A DNA stretch of 64,000 nt from Spartobacteria bacterium (GTDB lineage Bacteria > Verrucomicrobiota > Verrucomicrobiia > Chthoniobacterales > Chthoniobacteraceae), in NCBI GenBank assembly GCA_021324825.1, contig JAJPII010000023.1, positions 115,972-179,971 of the forward strand. Reading direction: 5' to 3'. Both the position numbers and the translations under genes were made by a program. Each line of letters starts with the position of its first letter. The first letter of the stretch is position 1. The notes beneath the pieces were generated by a model. The model saw nothing but the letters and a program-made list of their open reading frames with translations, had not been told where the DNA came from and did no database searches. Below are positions 32,771 to 42,235 of this stretch, in pieces.

Positions 32771-33832
32771 ATGGAAGAGAGCGGCAAAGACCTCTACGCC
32801 CAGATCACCGCGAAGATCGTCGCGGATTTGGAGAACGGCGTCAGATCATGGAACCAGCCATGGACAAATGTTCGCGCAGGCGGCGAGGTGTTAATTCCCA
32901 TTCGCCACAATGGGGTTGCCTATCGAGGAGTGAATGTCCTTCTCCTCTGGATCGAGGCGATGCGGAGGGGATTCAGTTCTCCGAAATGGATGACCTACAA
33001 CCAGGCCCAACTTTTAGGCGGTCAGGTTCGTAAAGGCGAACGCGGCAGCATGGTCGTATTCACCAAACCTCTCGAAGTTACGCAAACCGACGAAGCTGGC
33101 GCGGAGGTTGAGAAGAATATGCGCCTCCTCAGGCGCTACACCGTCTTCAATGTCGAACAGATCGACGGATTACCCGCCGAGTGCTGCCCGCAACCGGAAC
33201 CGCCCCGTTCACTCGACGAACGAATCGAAGCGGCAGACTCGTTTGTGAACGCGACCGGCGCGGTCGTCCACCACGGGGGCAATAGAGCCTTTTACGCTCC
33301 GGCGCGCGACGTCGTTCAGATGCCGCCCTTCGAACACTTCATTGGCAAGGAAGCGTACTACGGAACGCTCCTTCACGAACTTACCCACTGGAGCGGGCAC
33401 AGCACCCGATTGAACCGTGAATTCGGGAAAATGTTCGGCGACCCCGTTTACGCGAACGAAGAACTCGTGGCCGAATTGGGAGCCGCCTTCCTTTGCGCAT
33501 CCCTCGGCATCACTCCCGAAATCCGCCAGGACCACGCCGCCTATATCGGCGACTGGCTCGCAATCCTAAAGGAAGACAACCGCGCTATATTCCGCGCCGC
33601 CGCTCACGCGCAGCGCGCGGCGGATTTTCTCAACGCGTTGCAGCCAAAATCGCCGGAACCGGGATATGGCGGCGATCCGTTGCTGACCAGCGTTGACCAC
33701 CAAATAAAATATCATCATGCTACGTCAGGTAGCCGAGCCGCCAGAGCACCGAGCGCTCTCCTCCCCGCCACAACTCATGTGCTAAATTTGTTTCCTAACC
33801 TCCATAATTTACAAAAGATTGCGCCAAGTTAA
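32771..33832 (+). CDS. ardC: ArdC-like antirestriction protein (zincin)
   Basis: A 353-residue protein. The N-terminal ssDNA-binding domain (DLYAQITAKIVADLENGVRS; YRGVNVLLLWIEA) is followed by a zinc metallopeptidase domain with HELTHWSGHSTRL and a downstream Glu in YANEELVAELGAAF. ArdC proteins coat incoming single-stranded DNA and shield it from host nucleases. After about residue 300 the sequence departs from the family (KYHHATSGSRAARAPSALLP), suggesting that the normal end was replaced at a junction near 33,700. ATG 32,771 follows AAGGAGG. Confidence 0.88.
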   Translation: MEESGKDLYAQITAKIVADLENGVRSWNQPWTNVRAGGEVLIPIRHNGVAYRGVNVLLLWIEAMRRGFSSPKWMTYNQAQLLGGQVRKGERGSMVVFTKPLEVTQTDEAGAEVEKNMRLLRRYTVFNVEQIDGLPAECCPQPEPPRSLDERIEAADSFVNATGAVVHHGGNRAFYAPARDVVQMPPFEHFIGKEAYYGTLLHELTHWSGHSTRLNREFGKMFGDPVYANEELVAELGAAFLCASLGITPEIRQDHAAYIGDWLAILKEDNRAIFRAAAHAQRAADFLNALQPKSPEPGYGGDPLLTSVDHQIKYHHATSGSRAARAPSALLPATTHVLNLFPNLHNLQKIAPS

Positions 33833-33977
33833 CGAAATAAGTCGATGTTTTACCGCTTCATTTACAAATACCCCCTACGCGATTGTGCATTGTTATCATT
33901 CCACTGGTAATATACCGATCTATTCGTTACACTTCGGCAGTAGTTTTACTCCATTACAGCGAAGGAGATTGCAAGCG

Positions 33978-34235
33978 ATGACGAATTCCAGAGAGATGAA
34001 ACAATCGATTATTGATAAATTGTCACTAATGAGCGACCCTCCGCATCTCAGAAGATTGTCGGGATGGATCGTATTAACATCTTTTTCCCTGGTGGCTGCG
34101 GGGCTCGTTGCAATCCCGGCGGCTTATGTCTTATCTTCCTTGAGGGATGATGCTGGCAGAGACCTGCCATCTCCGCCTGCAAGCCGTATCCACTCGATGT
34201 TATTACCCAAGGATTCACACCTTGCTCCAAATTAA
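33978..34235 (+). CDS. Small single-pass membrane protein
   Basis: An 85-residue protein with one transmembrane helix (WIVLTSFSLVAAGLVAIPAA). AAGGAG lies 11 bp before the ATG. The stretch from about 33,700 to 34,750 is lower in GC than its surroundings. The gene converges with, and overlaps by 21 bp, the next membrane protein gene. Function unknown; cargo or toxin-like roles are possible. Confidence 0.5.
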   Translation: MTNSREMKQSIIDKLSLMSDPPHLRRLSGWIVLTSFSLVAAGLVAIPAAYVLSSLRDDAGRDLPSPPASRIHSMLLPKDSHLAPN

Positions 34236-34688
34236 GCATATAAGGATAACAATCCATGAGAACAACAGAACGATCGGAATCCCAAAGGGAGCATTGAGGC
34301 CGTAGAATAAAGCGTTTCCAACCCCTGATGCTGCCGGATCGGGTAACCACGGCCCCTCTAAATTTTTTACTTCTTCGTCCCAAATGACTTTTAGTCTTTT
34401 GAGCGACAGAAACGCAGCATATACGCTGAGCATAACGAGAAAAGAAATCAGAAGGCCGATCACAGGGATAATGTAGAGCACATTTTTCAAATGAGATACT
34501 GATCCTATTTGAAGATTGCTTGACGACCGTGCTTGAACCTCGGCTAACTTTTGTATTGAAAGGCCGTAAGTGGCAAATAGAAACCCTTGAATGGTCAAAA
34601 ACCATGTTAGTCGGCAATTTATGAGGTTGTGTTCCGCCAACCGATAGTCTCGAAAGATGTGATAATATTTCTCTTTTGGCAGGTTCAT
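34215..34688 (-). CDS. Multi-pass membrane protein of unknown function
   Basis: A 157-residue protein with three hydrophobic segments: RLTWFLTIQGFLFATYGLSI, VLYIIPVIGLLISFLVMLSV and IPIVLLFSWIVILICLIW. A short N-terminal soluble part (KEKYYHIFRDYRLAEHNLIN) resembles small bacterial membrane proteins of about 150 residues that have no known role. It has lower GC than neighbours, suggesting separate acquisition. Confidence 0.65.
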   Translation of the reverse strand: MNLPKEKYYHIFRDYRLAEHNLINCRLTWFLTIQGFLFATYGLSIQKLAEVQARSSSNLQIGSVSHLKNVLYIIPVIGLLISFLVMLSVYAAFLSLKRLKVIWDEEVKNLEGPWLPDPAASGVGNALFYGLNAPFGIPIVLLFSWIVILICLIWSKV

Positions 34689-34858
34689 TGAAATAAAAAG
34701 GGTGTTGTTCGAGGTTTTTCAGGAAATTTAATGGTCGCCTTCGGCAAGTCGAGGGCAAAATGCGAAGATGGGCGAAATTAATAACGAACTGCGTCGGCGC
34801 TACGGGGTTTGCTACTTCTCTCGGACTCCACTCTTCCGCTTCGACCGGAAGGGCAGTT

Positions 34859-35194
34859 TTATCTTTCAATTTCCTTGATCGTCAGCCCGTCCACGCAACA
34901 CTCGCCGGTGGGAGGACGTGCATCCGTCACCGACTGCTGCCGAACGGAAATCACCTGATGGTTCACGAGCGAGCCGAACAGCGCGTCGAGCCGGCGGCCT
35001 TCGATGACGACCTTGTGGCTCGTAAAATCCAGAGTCACGACGCCGGATTTGTCGTACTCAATGCTGGTCAGGTAGGCGTAGGCGAACGCATGGACGTTCT
35101 CCGTCGCAAACTTGAAACGGATCATCGGCGGATACTCGCCGTTCGTGGCGGCGATGAAGGCTCTCTGATGGTTCTTTTCTTCGGTGGTGTTCAT
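34859..35194 (-). CDS. Small relaxase-linked protein
   Basis: A 111-residue protein starting at ATG 35,194 (MNTTEEKNHQ), overlapping the relaxase stop. Its core (AFAYAYLTSIEYDKSGVVTL ... LFGSLVNHQVISVRQQSV ... GLTIKEIE) matches the broken gene after the relaxase of element 2 (60,460-60,829). The conserved pairing suggests a role in DNA transfer, perhaps as a relaxosome helper. No known fold is recognised. Confidence 0.75.
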   Translation of the reverse strand: MNTTEEKNHQRAFIAATNGEYPPMIRFKFATENVHAFAYAYLTSIEYDKSGVVTLDFTSHKVVIEGRRLDALFGSLVNHQVISVRQQSVTDARPPTGECCVDGLTIKEIER

Positions 35195-37980
35195 CTTCCT
35201 ATGGCCAGTTCGAGGCCGCGCTCGCGTCCCTTGCCCTCCTTCGAGACGCCGCGCGACGTGTGGATTTCTTTCTCGTATGAACGGGAAGCCGCCTTCTCCT
35301 TCCGCTTCTGCCAGGCACACCACGCCCGGCGCATCTCGGCTGGAATATCGGGCATGGTGCGGCGCAGCCCGTGCTCAGGCACGTCCCCCGCAAAATCCAT
35401 GGCGCTGCCGCGTGCCGTCGAACGGGCGACGCGCTCGCGTAATTCCTTGAGATCGTCGGTGTAAATGCGGATGCCCTCGTTCCCTCGGCTCAGCGAGACG
35501 TAAATCTGTTCGAGCGAGCTAGCGTTGAAACTCAGCGAGGATTGCGCGATCAGCGGAACATTGACCGTTTTCGACTGGCTCGCGTAGGAGGTCACGCAAT
35601 AGCCATGGGTCAAATGCCCGAAATCTTTTGCCAACACGGCTCCGCTTTTCAGCCTGATGTCGCCGTTGACCGCAATTCCGGCGATCTCATGAAGGCTGCC
35701 GTTATTCAAACGCTGGCCGGCTTTCGCGAACCTGTTCTGCGTTATGCGCACCCGATCTCCCGCCGCCAGCGAGATTCTTTCCGGGGCGTAAAGCCGAAAG
35801 CGCTTTGACATTCCAAGCGGCAAGGTCTTCGTAGCACCCGAGGCGTCTTGCGCCGTCACATAGCCGCCCGCGCAATCCACCACGGCGAAACGCTCGCCAC
35901 GCTTAAAGCCGGGTGCATTTTGAGTAAACTGGACGACGCGGCCCGGCTCGTAATTTCGCGGGTCGGCGCGTTGCGCTTGCGTCAATTGCAAATCGTTCAG
36001 CCGCGTGACGACATGCTCATCCCCTTTAAGCCTTCCTTCCTGCCGCAGCTTTTCGCGCACCGCCTTGGTAACAGCCGCGATTTCCTGATGCTGGGGAGCC
36101 ACAATCAAAACCGATTTCCGTGATTTCACGAGCGAAACGTAATCATCGGCAAGCTGCTTATGGAGAGCGCCAATATCCTGATTTTCCTGAATGGCTCCCA
36201 TTTTTTCCAGGGTCGCGAAGGCGTGGTCGAGACGCCCGTCGCGGACCGCCTCCACGGCCTCTTTATATTGGCCCTTTTGCCGGATGATCCTTTGCACCTC
36301 CGCCGCTTGCAGACCTGCGTGCTGTTCCAAGAGGCGCATCACATCGCCGCGCTCGACCGAATGATGCTGGGCGGTGTCGCCCGACAGCACGACACGGCAG
36401 GCATTGGTTTTCGCGACATTCAACAGGCGTTCCGTCGTCCGGGCCGACAGGAGGCTCGCCTCATCGACCCAAATCACATGGCCGGCCATCTGTTTCTGAA
36501 GTTCGGAGTTGACCAGGAAGCTTTCGACGGTATTCGCGTTTTTAAGCCCTGCGTCCTCGCGCAATACTCCGCGCGAGGCATCCGCCGTCGGCGCTAGCGG
36601 CAATACCTGATAGCCCGCTTCGTTCATAGCCGTGATCGTTTCACGCATCAGCGTCGTCTTGCCGACACCGGCGCCGCCACGAACCATCGTGATCTGGTCG
36701 CGGCTTGAAAGGACATGCGCCACCGCGGCGCGTTGCTGCTCGTTGAGCCGCGCATCGCCGAACTCGTGCGACGCAATCTTGATCGGATCGAGAACGCCGC
36801 GGGTTTCTTTCGCAAAAGCGACGATCTTCTTCTCCTGGTCGCGCACTTCAATTGCCGTACAGCGGCGCTCGCCGTCCACCACCCTGCGGATGATGCGCGG
36901 GTCGTCCGCGAATGCGACCTTCATTTCCTCGACGCCAACTTCTCCGACGCCGTGACGGAGCGCCTCCCCCATGACCTCCTTTTCCGATGCGACGCTCACC
37001 CGTTCGAAGACATGGCTCATGGCATGATCGAGCGACTGCTCGACCGTTGACGCCCCGCCGCCAGTCTCCGTCTGTTTGCCGCGCGAGCCTTGGCGCGCGG
37101 CGTCCATCGCCGCCTTTTCTTCAGGATTCAATCTCGACGCCCACTCCGCTGAAAGCTGTTCCATCGACAGCTTCACCTTTTTCTCCCGGCTCGTCGCGCC
37201 AAGCTTGTCTTTATCCGCCGCGTCCGTGACGCCCAATTCCTCCGCCAACGCCTCGATCTGGTCGCGCCGCCGCGAGTATTTGTCGATAACGCTTTGGGGA
37301 ACGCCGTCGATTTCCCAGAAGCGGCCCTTTCCCTCGACGCCGTAACCCAGTTCCTTGACATTGATCGCAAGCCGGGCATGGAACGCCGCCTCGAAATAAG
37401 GCGCGTCCCGTTTTAGGTCGCCGAACTGTCCGGCCTTCCACCGCTCCTCCAGCTGATCGTATGTCGCATTGAACACGAAGCAATGCGCATGAAGGTGCGG
37501 GTCCGGCCTGCCGTCCACAGGCCGGGCCGTTTTGTGGATAAACTCCGCCCAGACCATATTGCCTGTCGTCCGTTGCTCCTGGACGCCGCCCATGCGGACC
37601 CGCGTTTGCATTTCGGTTTCTATCTCGCGCATCGTTTCGCCGACCGCGCCCCGCAGGGCGGTCACGATCCGCTCGTCCCCGGTATGCGCGTACATCGCCG
37701 AGACGGATTTCGGGGCGTGAAAATTGAAATCATACCCGACCGTACGGTTGTCTTTGGTGCGCGGGGTCAGGCGCTCGCCGGTGGCGGGGTCGCGGTTTTC
37801 GGACAAGTCGAAAAAGCCATCCGAAGTCACCTCGCCTTCCAACCCCAGCAACTCCGCGCCGCGCCCCTGCCATCTTCCAGCCAGCTCCTGCCCCTCCCTG
37901 TAGTAATCCTCCCGACTCAGCCCATCGACATAATAGCTCTTGGCCTGTTCGGCTGATTTGCTTTGCGTTATCCGAAGCAT
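35191..37980 (-). CDS. MobF-family relaxase/helicase (TrwC/TraI-like)
   Basis: A 929-residue protein. The TrwC relaxase domain has the active-site Tyr region (AKSYYVDGLSREDYYREGQE) and the metal-binding His triad (DPHLHAHCFVFN). A RecD-like helicase domain follows, with Walker A RGGAGVGKTTL and Walker B VIWVDEASLL, and near the end HLTHGYCVTSYASQSKTV. It nicks oriT, stays covalently bound to the strand, and unwinds it for transfer. A hairpin-rich intergenic region just upstream (38,001-38,177) is the likely oriT. Confidence 0.93.
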   Translation of the reverse strand: MLRITQSKSAEQAKSYYVDGLSREDYYREGQELAGRWQGRGAELLGLEGEVTSDGFFDLSENRDPATGERLTPRTKDNRTVGYDFNFHAPKSVSAMYAHTGDERIVTALRGAVGETMREIETEMQTRVRMGGVQEQRTTGNMVWAEFIHKTARPVDGRPDPHLHAHCFVFNATYDQLEERWKAGQFGDLKRDAPYFEAAFHARLAINVKELGYGVEGKGRFWEIDGVPQSVIDKYSRRRDQIEALAEELGVTDAADKDKLGATSREKKVKLSMEQLSAEWASRLNPEEKAAMDAARQGSRGKQTETGGGASTVEQSLDHAMSHVFERVSVASEKEVMGEALRHGVGEVGVEEMKVAFADDPRIIRRVVDGERRCTAIEVRDQEKKIVAFAKETRGVLDPIKIASHEFGDARLNEQQRAAVAHVLSSRDQITMVRGGAGVGKTTLMRETITAMNEAGYQVLPLAPTADASRGVLREDAGLKNANTVESFLVNSELQKQMAGHVIWVDEASLLSARTTERLLNVAKTNACRVVLSGDTAQHHSVERGDVMRLLEQHAGLQAAEVQRIIRQKGQYKEAVEAVRDGRLDHAFATLEKMGAIQENQDIGALHKQLADDYVSLVKSRKSVLIVAPQHQEIAAVTKAVREKLRQEGRLKGDEHVVTRLNDLQLTQAQRADPRNYEPGRVVQFTQNAPGFKRGERFAVVDCAGGYVTAQDASGATKTLPLGMSKRFRLYAPERISLAAGDRVRITQNRFAKAGQRLNNGSLHEIAGIAVNGDIRLKSGAVLAKDFGHLTHGYCVTSYASQSKTVNVPLIAQSSLSFNASSLEQIYVSLSRGNEGIRIYTDDLKELRERVARSTARGSAMDFAGDVPEHGLRRTMPDIPAEMRRAWCAWQKRKEKAASRSYEKEIHTSRGVSKEGKGRERGLELAIGR

Positions 37981-38112
37981 CGCCGCTCTCCCTTCCAGTG
38001 TGTTCCTGTCCCAACACTGCTCCCAACCTCATTTTGCGACCTGCCTTCACCAGCAAAAAATCCCACAGACATCTTCCCTTGCACAGCAACGAGGGAGGGC
38101 CGCAGCACCTCC

Positions 38113-38162
38113 AACAAACTCAAACAACGCTCAAACTTGTTGGACAGTTGTTTGAGTTTGTT
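38113..38162. promoter_or_regulatory. Candidate oriT: 16-bp perfect inverted repeat
   Basis: AACAAACTCAAACAAC (38,113-38,128) and its exact reverse complement (38,147-38,162), 18 bp apart, between the divergent relaxase and DNA-binding genes. The 13-mer CAACAAACTCAAA (38,112-38,124) recurs beside the relaxase of element 2 (57,529-57,541). It could be oriT or the operator of the DNA-binding protein. Confidence 0.6.
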
Positions 38163-38177
38163 CGAGGATGTTTCCCG

Positions 38178-38600
38178 ATGGCGAACGCGCCCTCCAAACT
38201 GGAACCCTACCGGCAATTCATTGCGGCGGAACGTCGTCGCGGAACGACCTACCGCCGCATCGCGGAACTCCTCGCCCAGAAGAGCGTCGAAGTCGATTTC
38301 TCCACCATCCACGCATTCGTAAAAGTGCGGTCCAAGCCGCGTCGCGCGGTCATCACTATGTTGGAAGCCGATGCTGAAAATACAAGCACCACCGGCGTTT
38401 CCGCGTCGCAGGCCCCCGCCGGAACGCCCCGGATTCCAGAGAGTGCCAATGCGCAACGCGACGCAATCCGACGGCTGAAAAATTCCAAATCGCCCGCTCG
38501 TCGCGCCCCGAAAGGGCTGGCGAGTTTCACGCCGGACGCCCCGCTCGAAAGGCTCGACGAGAAGGAAGCCAGGCGATTGAGAGACGAGTTGCAGGATTAG
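38178..38600 (+). CDS. Relaxosome DNA-binding accessory protein (putative)
   Basis: A 140-residue protein divergent from the relaxase. Its N-terminal half (KLEPYRQFIAAERRRGTTYR; RIAELLAQ; STIHAFVKVRSKPRR) aligns with the protein beside the element 2 relaxase at 57,053-57,361 (KLEPFLTLIREWRHQRWSYP; STIFSFVKVRSRNRR). The pattern resembles a helix-turn-helix: 'yrrIAelLaqk...dfSTIhaFVKvR'. It probably binds the oriT repeat or represses transfer genes. The C-terminal half is basic and disordered. Confidence 0.72.
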   Translation: MANAPSKLEPYRQFIAAERRRGTTYRRIAELLAQKSVEVDFSTIHAFVKVRSKPRRAVITMLEADAENTSTTGVSASQAPAGTPRIPESANAQRDAIRRLKNSKSPARRAPKGLASFTPDAPLERLDEKEARRLRDELQD

Positions 38601-38617
38601 TCTCGTGCTCAGCTTTT

Positions 38618-39409
38618 TCATGCCCGAGGTTGGCTGTGGCCGAAGCGATCCTTCAAAAGCAGGGATTGCAGTTCCGGGTTCAGGCGATCAAAGACGCTCT
38701 CATTCTCAATCTCGCCGCGCATGACAGGCGCGGTTGAAAGCTGCGCCAGCATAACACCAGCGCCCGGAACCGGCCCCTCGAACTCCGACTTGACCGCGCG
38801 TTCGAGCATCTTGCCATCCGGGATCTCGTGCGCCTTGAGATAGAGCCATAGTTTGGCGTCGTTGCGCACGACGACAAAGGCAATCGCCAGAATCACGGGA
38901 TAGAGGTATAGCGACGAGCCAATCGACCAGAGCGCCGCGGATGCCAGCAGCAATGTTACCGGCTCGGCCACGTAATAAACGAAATCGGCTGTGAGAAGCT
39001 TGCCGAGAAGCCGCCGCACGACGGGCTTGCTCCCCCATCTGCGGTAAACGCGGCGACAGGTGAAGAGGAGCACCGGCACCCATAAGGACTCCCCCGAAGA
39101 CCAGGTATTGACACCCCAATCGCGCACGCGGCGGCGCTGATTGGCCTGGTCGGCGTTTCGGAAGTAGCCGACAAGAATCAAGACCGCATAAAGGATGACG
39201 ACCTTCTTGTTTACTTCGCTGAAGAATGTCGCGGCGTACCAAAATCCTGCGCCATACAACGGGCAGGAGGCGAGTATGGGAATCAGGGCCGAGTGCTGGA
39301 TGCCCATGTGACTGCGCATCACATATCTGACCGGCCTCAGCAAGTCGCCGAGAAACCACGAGATGGCGGAAATCAGGAAATTCTGCGTCGGATTCGGTTT
39401 GTCGTTCAT
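38618..39409 (-). CDS. Multi-pass membrane protein of the transfer module
   Basis: A 263-residue protein with about four hydrophobic segments: ALIPILASCPLYGAGFWYAA, VVILYAVLILVGYF, VTLLLASAALWSIGS, LYLYPVILAIAFVVV. The C-terminal 80 residues are soluble. Its start overlaps the stop of the coupling ATPase gene. Since that ATPase lacks its own membrane anchor, this protein may provide one (inference). No family is recognised. Confidence 0.7.
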   Translation of the reverse strand: MNDKPNPTQNFLISAISWFLGDLLRPVRYVMRSHMGIQHSALIPILASCPLYGAGFWYAATFFSEVNKKVVILYAVLILVGYFRNADQANQRRRVRDWGVNTWSSGESLWVPVLLFTCRRVYRRWGSKPVVRRLLGKLLTADFVYYVAEPVTLLLASAALWSIGSSLYLYPVILAIAFVVVRNDAKLWLYLKAHEIPDGKMLERAVKSEFEGPVPGAGVMLAQLSTAPVMRGEIENESVFDRLNPELQSLLLKDRFGHSQPRA

Positions 39410-40881
39410 ATCAGTCTTTGCGTTTCGGGTTGTTTGAATGAGGCTTTGAGGTAACTCTCGCCGGTGCTGGGCCAGACCCGCCCGGCCTGGAATATGAAGG
39501 CGTCCACGAGGCGGTTATTCTCTTCGCCGCCTCTACGCAGCCGTTGGAACTCGGCCGGAGGAACGGTGTAATCGACCGTCTCGCTCTCGCCGAAGCTCAT
39601 GCCTTGCGCCGAGACGTTCGTGCTGGCGCGCGTAGTCACCCCGCGCGCGATGGTGTTTGCGGCGTAAGTGTTCGTCTCGTGGCACCCGTTTGCGTGAAAA
39701 ATCTTGGTCTGAAGATTGCCGAGCAAGGCGTTGGTGCGATCCTTGCCAACGCGGTCGAAATAAGTCGGGAGATTCTGCGTCAGATAGACCGTTGAGGCGC
39801 GTTTACTGCGCGCGGTCGCCTGGAATTTGAGGTCGCCGGACGATGTGAAGAATTGCGCCTCGTCCGCCCACAGGAAGCAGGGCATCCCGCCGTCCTTGTC
39901 CGGTTCCCGTCGCGCCGTTGCGCGTTGCCAGCAGAGTTTCCAGACAAGCTGGGCGCGAACGCCGACCTCGTTGTAAACTTCGACCGGCAAATCCACGAGA
40001 ATGATTCTGCCGACATGAGTTTCTTCCGGCAGGATGTTCAGCCCCTTGCAGAACAGTTTGCGCATCGGTCCGGTCAGGAATCCATCAGCGATCACGCTGA
40101 ACATCGAAACTATCGACGAGCGGGTGCGGTCGCCCAAGGAAGGAAATTCGCGCTGCCAATAGATGTTGGTGTGGTCGAAATCCGGCGCGTTTTCCTCCGT
40201 GCATTTCGCCGCCGCCTCGCACAGGCATTCGGCGCAGTAGGAAGAAGATTTCCAGCCATCGCTATTCGCTTCCTCCATCGATTGCGGCGCCGACATGATC
40301 AGATCGCGGAGCATCGAAAGGGAAAGAGTTCCCTTGGCTTGCGTGGTCAGATCGATTGCGCGGCACAGCAACTGATTAAGCGAGTTCGTCCAATAGGGGT
40401 CCATCGACCCGGATTTGCCCTGATTGGCCTCGGCTATTCCGACGAACAATCCGGCCACGTTACTTGCCAGCCCCGCGCCGAGACCGCCGCGCGCATATTC
40501 ATACTCCAGGAAATTGAAGACGAGGCCGGTATCCGGTCCGAATACCGTCAATTCACGGCCCGTCTCGGCGCAATAATCTTCCCACAGCGCCCGTTCGTCG
40601 GGCTTGGCCGTGAGAACCAGACCGCCGCAGCCCTGCCGCAGGAGCGACCGGGCAATTGCCGCGCCGCTGCCCGAGGTTTTACCACTGCCGGTTCCGCCGA
40701 AGACTTGCGTACCCTGGTATGAGTCGTTCAGCGTCCAGATTTGATCTTCGCCGAACTGGATAAGTGGTGTCCGACCGTCGTAGGGGGCGAGCCTCTCCAC
40801 GGGAGGAATCACCGGTTCTTTGGAATCGAGGCCCGACAAACGGGCGATCAGGGTGTCAATAATAGATGTTATGCTTTTCAT
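39406..40881 (-). CDS. VirD4/TrwB-like type IV coupling ATPase
   Basis: A 491-residue protein. Walker A is FGGTGSGKTSGSG near residue 65, Walker B is FLWADEAQFF, and LTQNLPTYF with the arginine-rich KFQATARSKRAST region is typical of coupling proteins. These hexameric ATPases recruit the relaxase-DNA complex to a secretion channel. No N-terminal transmembrane pair is visible, unlike classic VirD4. The next gene encodes a multi-pass protein. A channel is missing from the element. Confidence 0.9.
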   Translation of the reverse strand: MKSITSIIDTLIARLSGLDSKEPVIPPVERLAPYDGRTPLIQFGEDQIWTLNDSYQGTQVFGGTGSGKTSGSGAAIARSLLRQGCGGLVLTAKPDERALWEDYCAETGRELTVFGPDTGLVFNFLEYEYARGGLGAGLASNVAGLFVGIAEANQGKSGSMDPYWTNSLNQLLCRAIDLTTQAKGTLSLSMLRDLIMSAPQSMEEANSDGWKSSSYCAECLCEAAAKCTEENAPDFDHTNIYWQREFPSLGDRTRSSIVSMFSVIADGFLTGPMRKLFCKGLNILPEETHVGRIILVDLPVEVYNEVGVRAQLVWKLCWQRATARREPDKDGGMPCFLWADEAQFFTSSGDLKFQATARSKRASTVYLTQNLPTYFDRVGKDRTNALLGNLQTKIFHANGCHETNTYAANTIARGVTTRASTNVSAQGMSFGESETVDYTVPPAEFQRLRRGGEENNRLVDAFIFQAGRVWPSTGESYLKASFKQPETQRLI

Positions 40882-40882
40882 G

Positions 40883-41470
40883 TTAGTGTTTGATGAAGAC
40901 GAACCAGACCAGCAGGATCACGAAGCATGGCAAGACCGCGCAGACGATGAATGCGCTCGCCCAGACCCGACGCAGGCTGATCACTTGCCATTGGTAAATG
41001 CCCGCCTCCGCGCAGGCGCTTGCCGCGTTGAGTTTCGCCGTCGCCTTGTCGATCCGGTCATAGGCGGCGGCAAGCGCCTGGACCGTGCCGCCAATCGAGG
41101 CCAGCGTTTCTTCGACGAGACGCTTATGCAGAGCTTCCGCGACGGCCTTCGGCTGAATTGCCGCGATTGTCGCTCTTATCTGCCCGGCCCATTCTTCGAT
41201 TTTCACGGCGTCGCTCGCCGTGCGATCCGCCAGAAACTTGAACTCGTCGCGAAAGCCGCGGAATTCTTCGAGCGCGGCTTTATGCACGCCTTTTATCTCG
41301 CGCGGGATGCGCGCGTAGAACGCCTTGTAGAGTTGGAAGGCCAGAAGCAGCTTGGCCAGTTCCATGTCAGCCGGACCGATACCGGCCTCGGCGCATACTT
41401 TCATGAATTCGACCTTATCCGCCTCGCTTTCGAGGAAAGCCAGGAGTTTGGGGAAGGGAAATGCACTCAT
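40883..41470 (-). CDS. Helical protein with C-terminal membrane anchor
   Basis: A 195-residue protein. Residues 1-160 are helical, with an Ala-rich coiled coil (AAYDRIDKATAKLNAASACA). The C-terminus is one transmembrane helix (FIVCAVLPCFVILLVWFVFI). Its start overlaps the ParA stop (ATGA), so it is coupled to ParA. A protein of the same layout lies next to the ParA-like gene in element 2 (55,303-56,241), suggesting that this ParA-membrane pair is a functional unit of the transfer or partition module. Confidence 0.7.
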   Translation of the reverse strand: MSAFPFPKLLAFLESEADKVEFMKVCAEAGIGPADMELAKLLLAFQLYKAFYARIPREIKGVHKAALEEFRGFRDEFKFLADRTASDAVKIEEWAGQIRATIAAIQPKAVAEALHKRLVEETLASIGGTVQALAAAYDRIDKATAKLNAASACAEAGIYQWQVISLRRVWASAFIVCAVLPCFVILLVWFVFIKH

Positions 41471-42201
41471 GGCAAGAGGAGTTCTTTGACCGCATCAAAC
41501 TGCGCGTAAAGCGATGCCTGATAGTTCCGCAGCTTGGAGCGGACGATAAGCGGGGTAAGGAGGTCTGGCACTCCGGGACGGCGGGCCAGTACGTCACGGA
41601 TGGTCAGATTGAACTTTTCCAGTTCACACTGGTACTCGGGATCAAGCCCGCGCATTAGCACCTCGGCGGGTTTGTAACGCTTGCGAAATTCCAGGGCTTG
41701 CTTCGTGCGGTCGTACTCGGGAAACGGAATGCTGTCGGCCTCGACCCGCGAGGCATCGCTGTCCTTGAGATTCTTGACGATGAGGTACTGAACCTGTTTG
41801 CCCAAGAAATCCACCCAGCGCAGCACGGAGCCGACGCTATCGGGCGAACTGGTGATAACACCGACGCAGACCATACTGACGCCGATTTCCTTGAGTTCCT
41901 CAAACGGCACGTCGGCGAACCAGTCCAGCATCTCGTAGCCGACGCCCGCCTTCAGATCGACGATGATGATCGGATGCGCGCCGGTCTCGGCGAGATTCAT
42001 AATCACGTCGTATGATTTTGTTCGGCGCGGTTCGACTTTGAGCGCCTGCGGGAAGAAGCGCGACAGGGTTGAATTTTCATCGTCGGCGTCGATCAGGAAT
42101 GGCTCGATGCCGGCATCTTGCAGCCAGGTAATTAGAAATCGGAGAGCCGTCGATTTCCCGGTTCCTCCCTTTGCGCCCGCGGTGAAGATGACTCTTGTCA
42201 T
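41467..42201 (-). CDS. parA: ParA/MinD-like ATPase
   Basis: A 244-residue protein. The deviant Walker A is AGAKGGTGKSTAL near residue 8, followed by FLIDADDENSTLSRFFP and IIIVDLKAGVGYEML. ParA-like ATPases position plasmids or recruit transfer proteins to the cell pole. There is no ParB gene nearby; the adjacent membrane-anchored coiled-coil protein may be the partner. Confidence 0.9.
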   Translation of the reverse strand: MTRVIFTAGAKGGTGKSTALRFLITWLQDAGIEPFLIDADDENSTLSRFFPQALKVEPRRTKSYDVIMNLAETGAHPIIIVDLKAGVGYEMLDWFADVPFEELKEIGVSMVCVGVITSSPDSVGSVLRWVDFLGKQVQYLIVKNLKDSDASRVEADSIPFPEYDRTKQALEFRKRYKPAEVLMRGLDPEYQCELEKFNLTIRDVLARRPGVPDLLTPLIVRSKLRNYQASLYAQFDAVKELLLP

Positions 42202-42235
42202 ATAGGTCGGTCCTTCTGTTTTATGAATCCCGTTA

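Noticed and set aside
34859..35323. Longer start for the small relaxase-linked protein
   Set aside because: The extra 43 residues lie inside the relaxase gene in another frame; ATG 35,194 gives a coupled start and matches the element 2 homologue.
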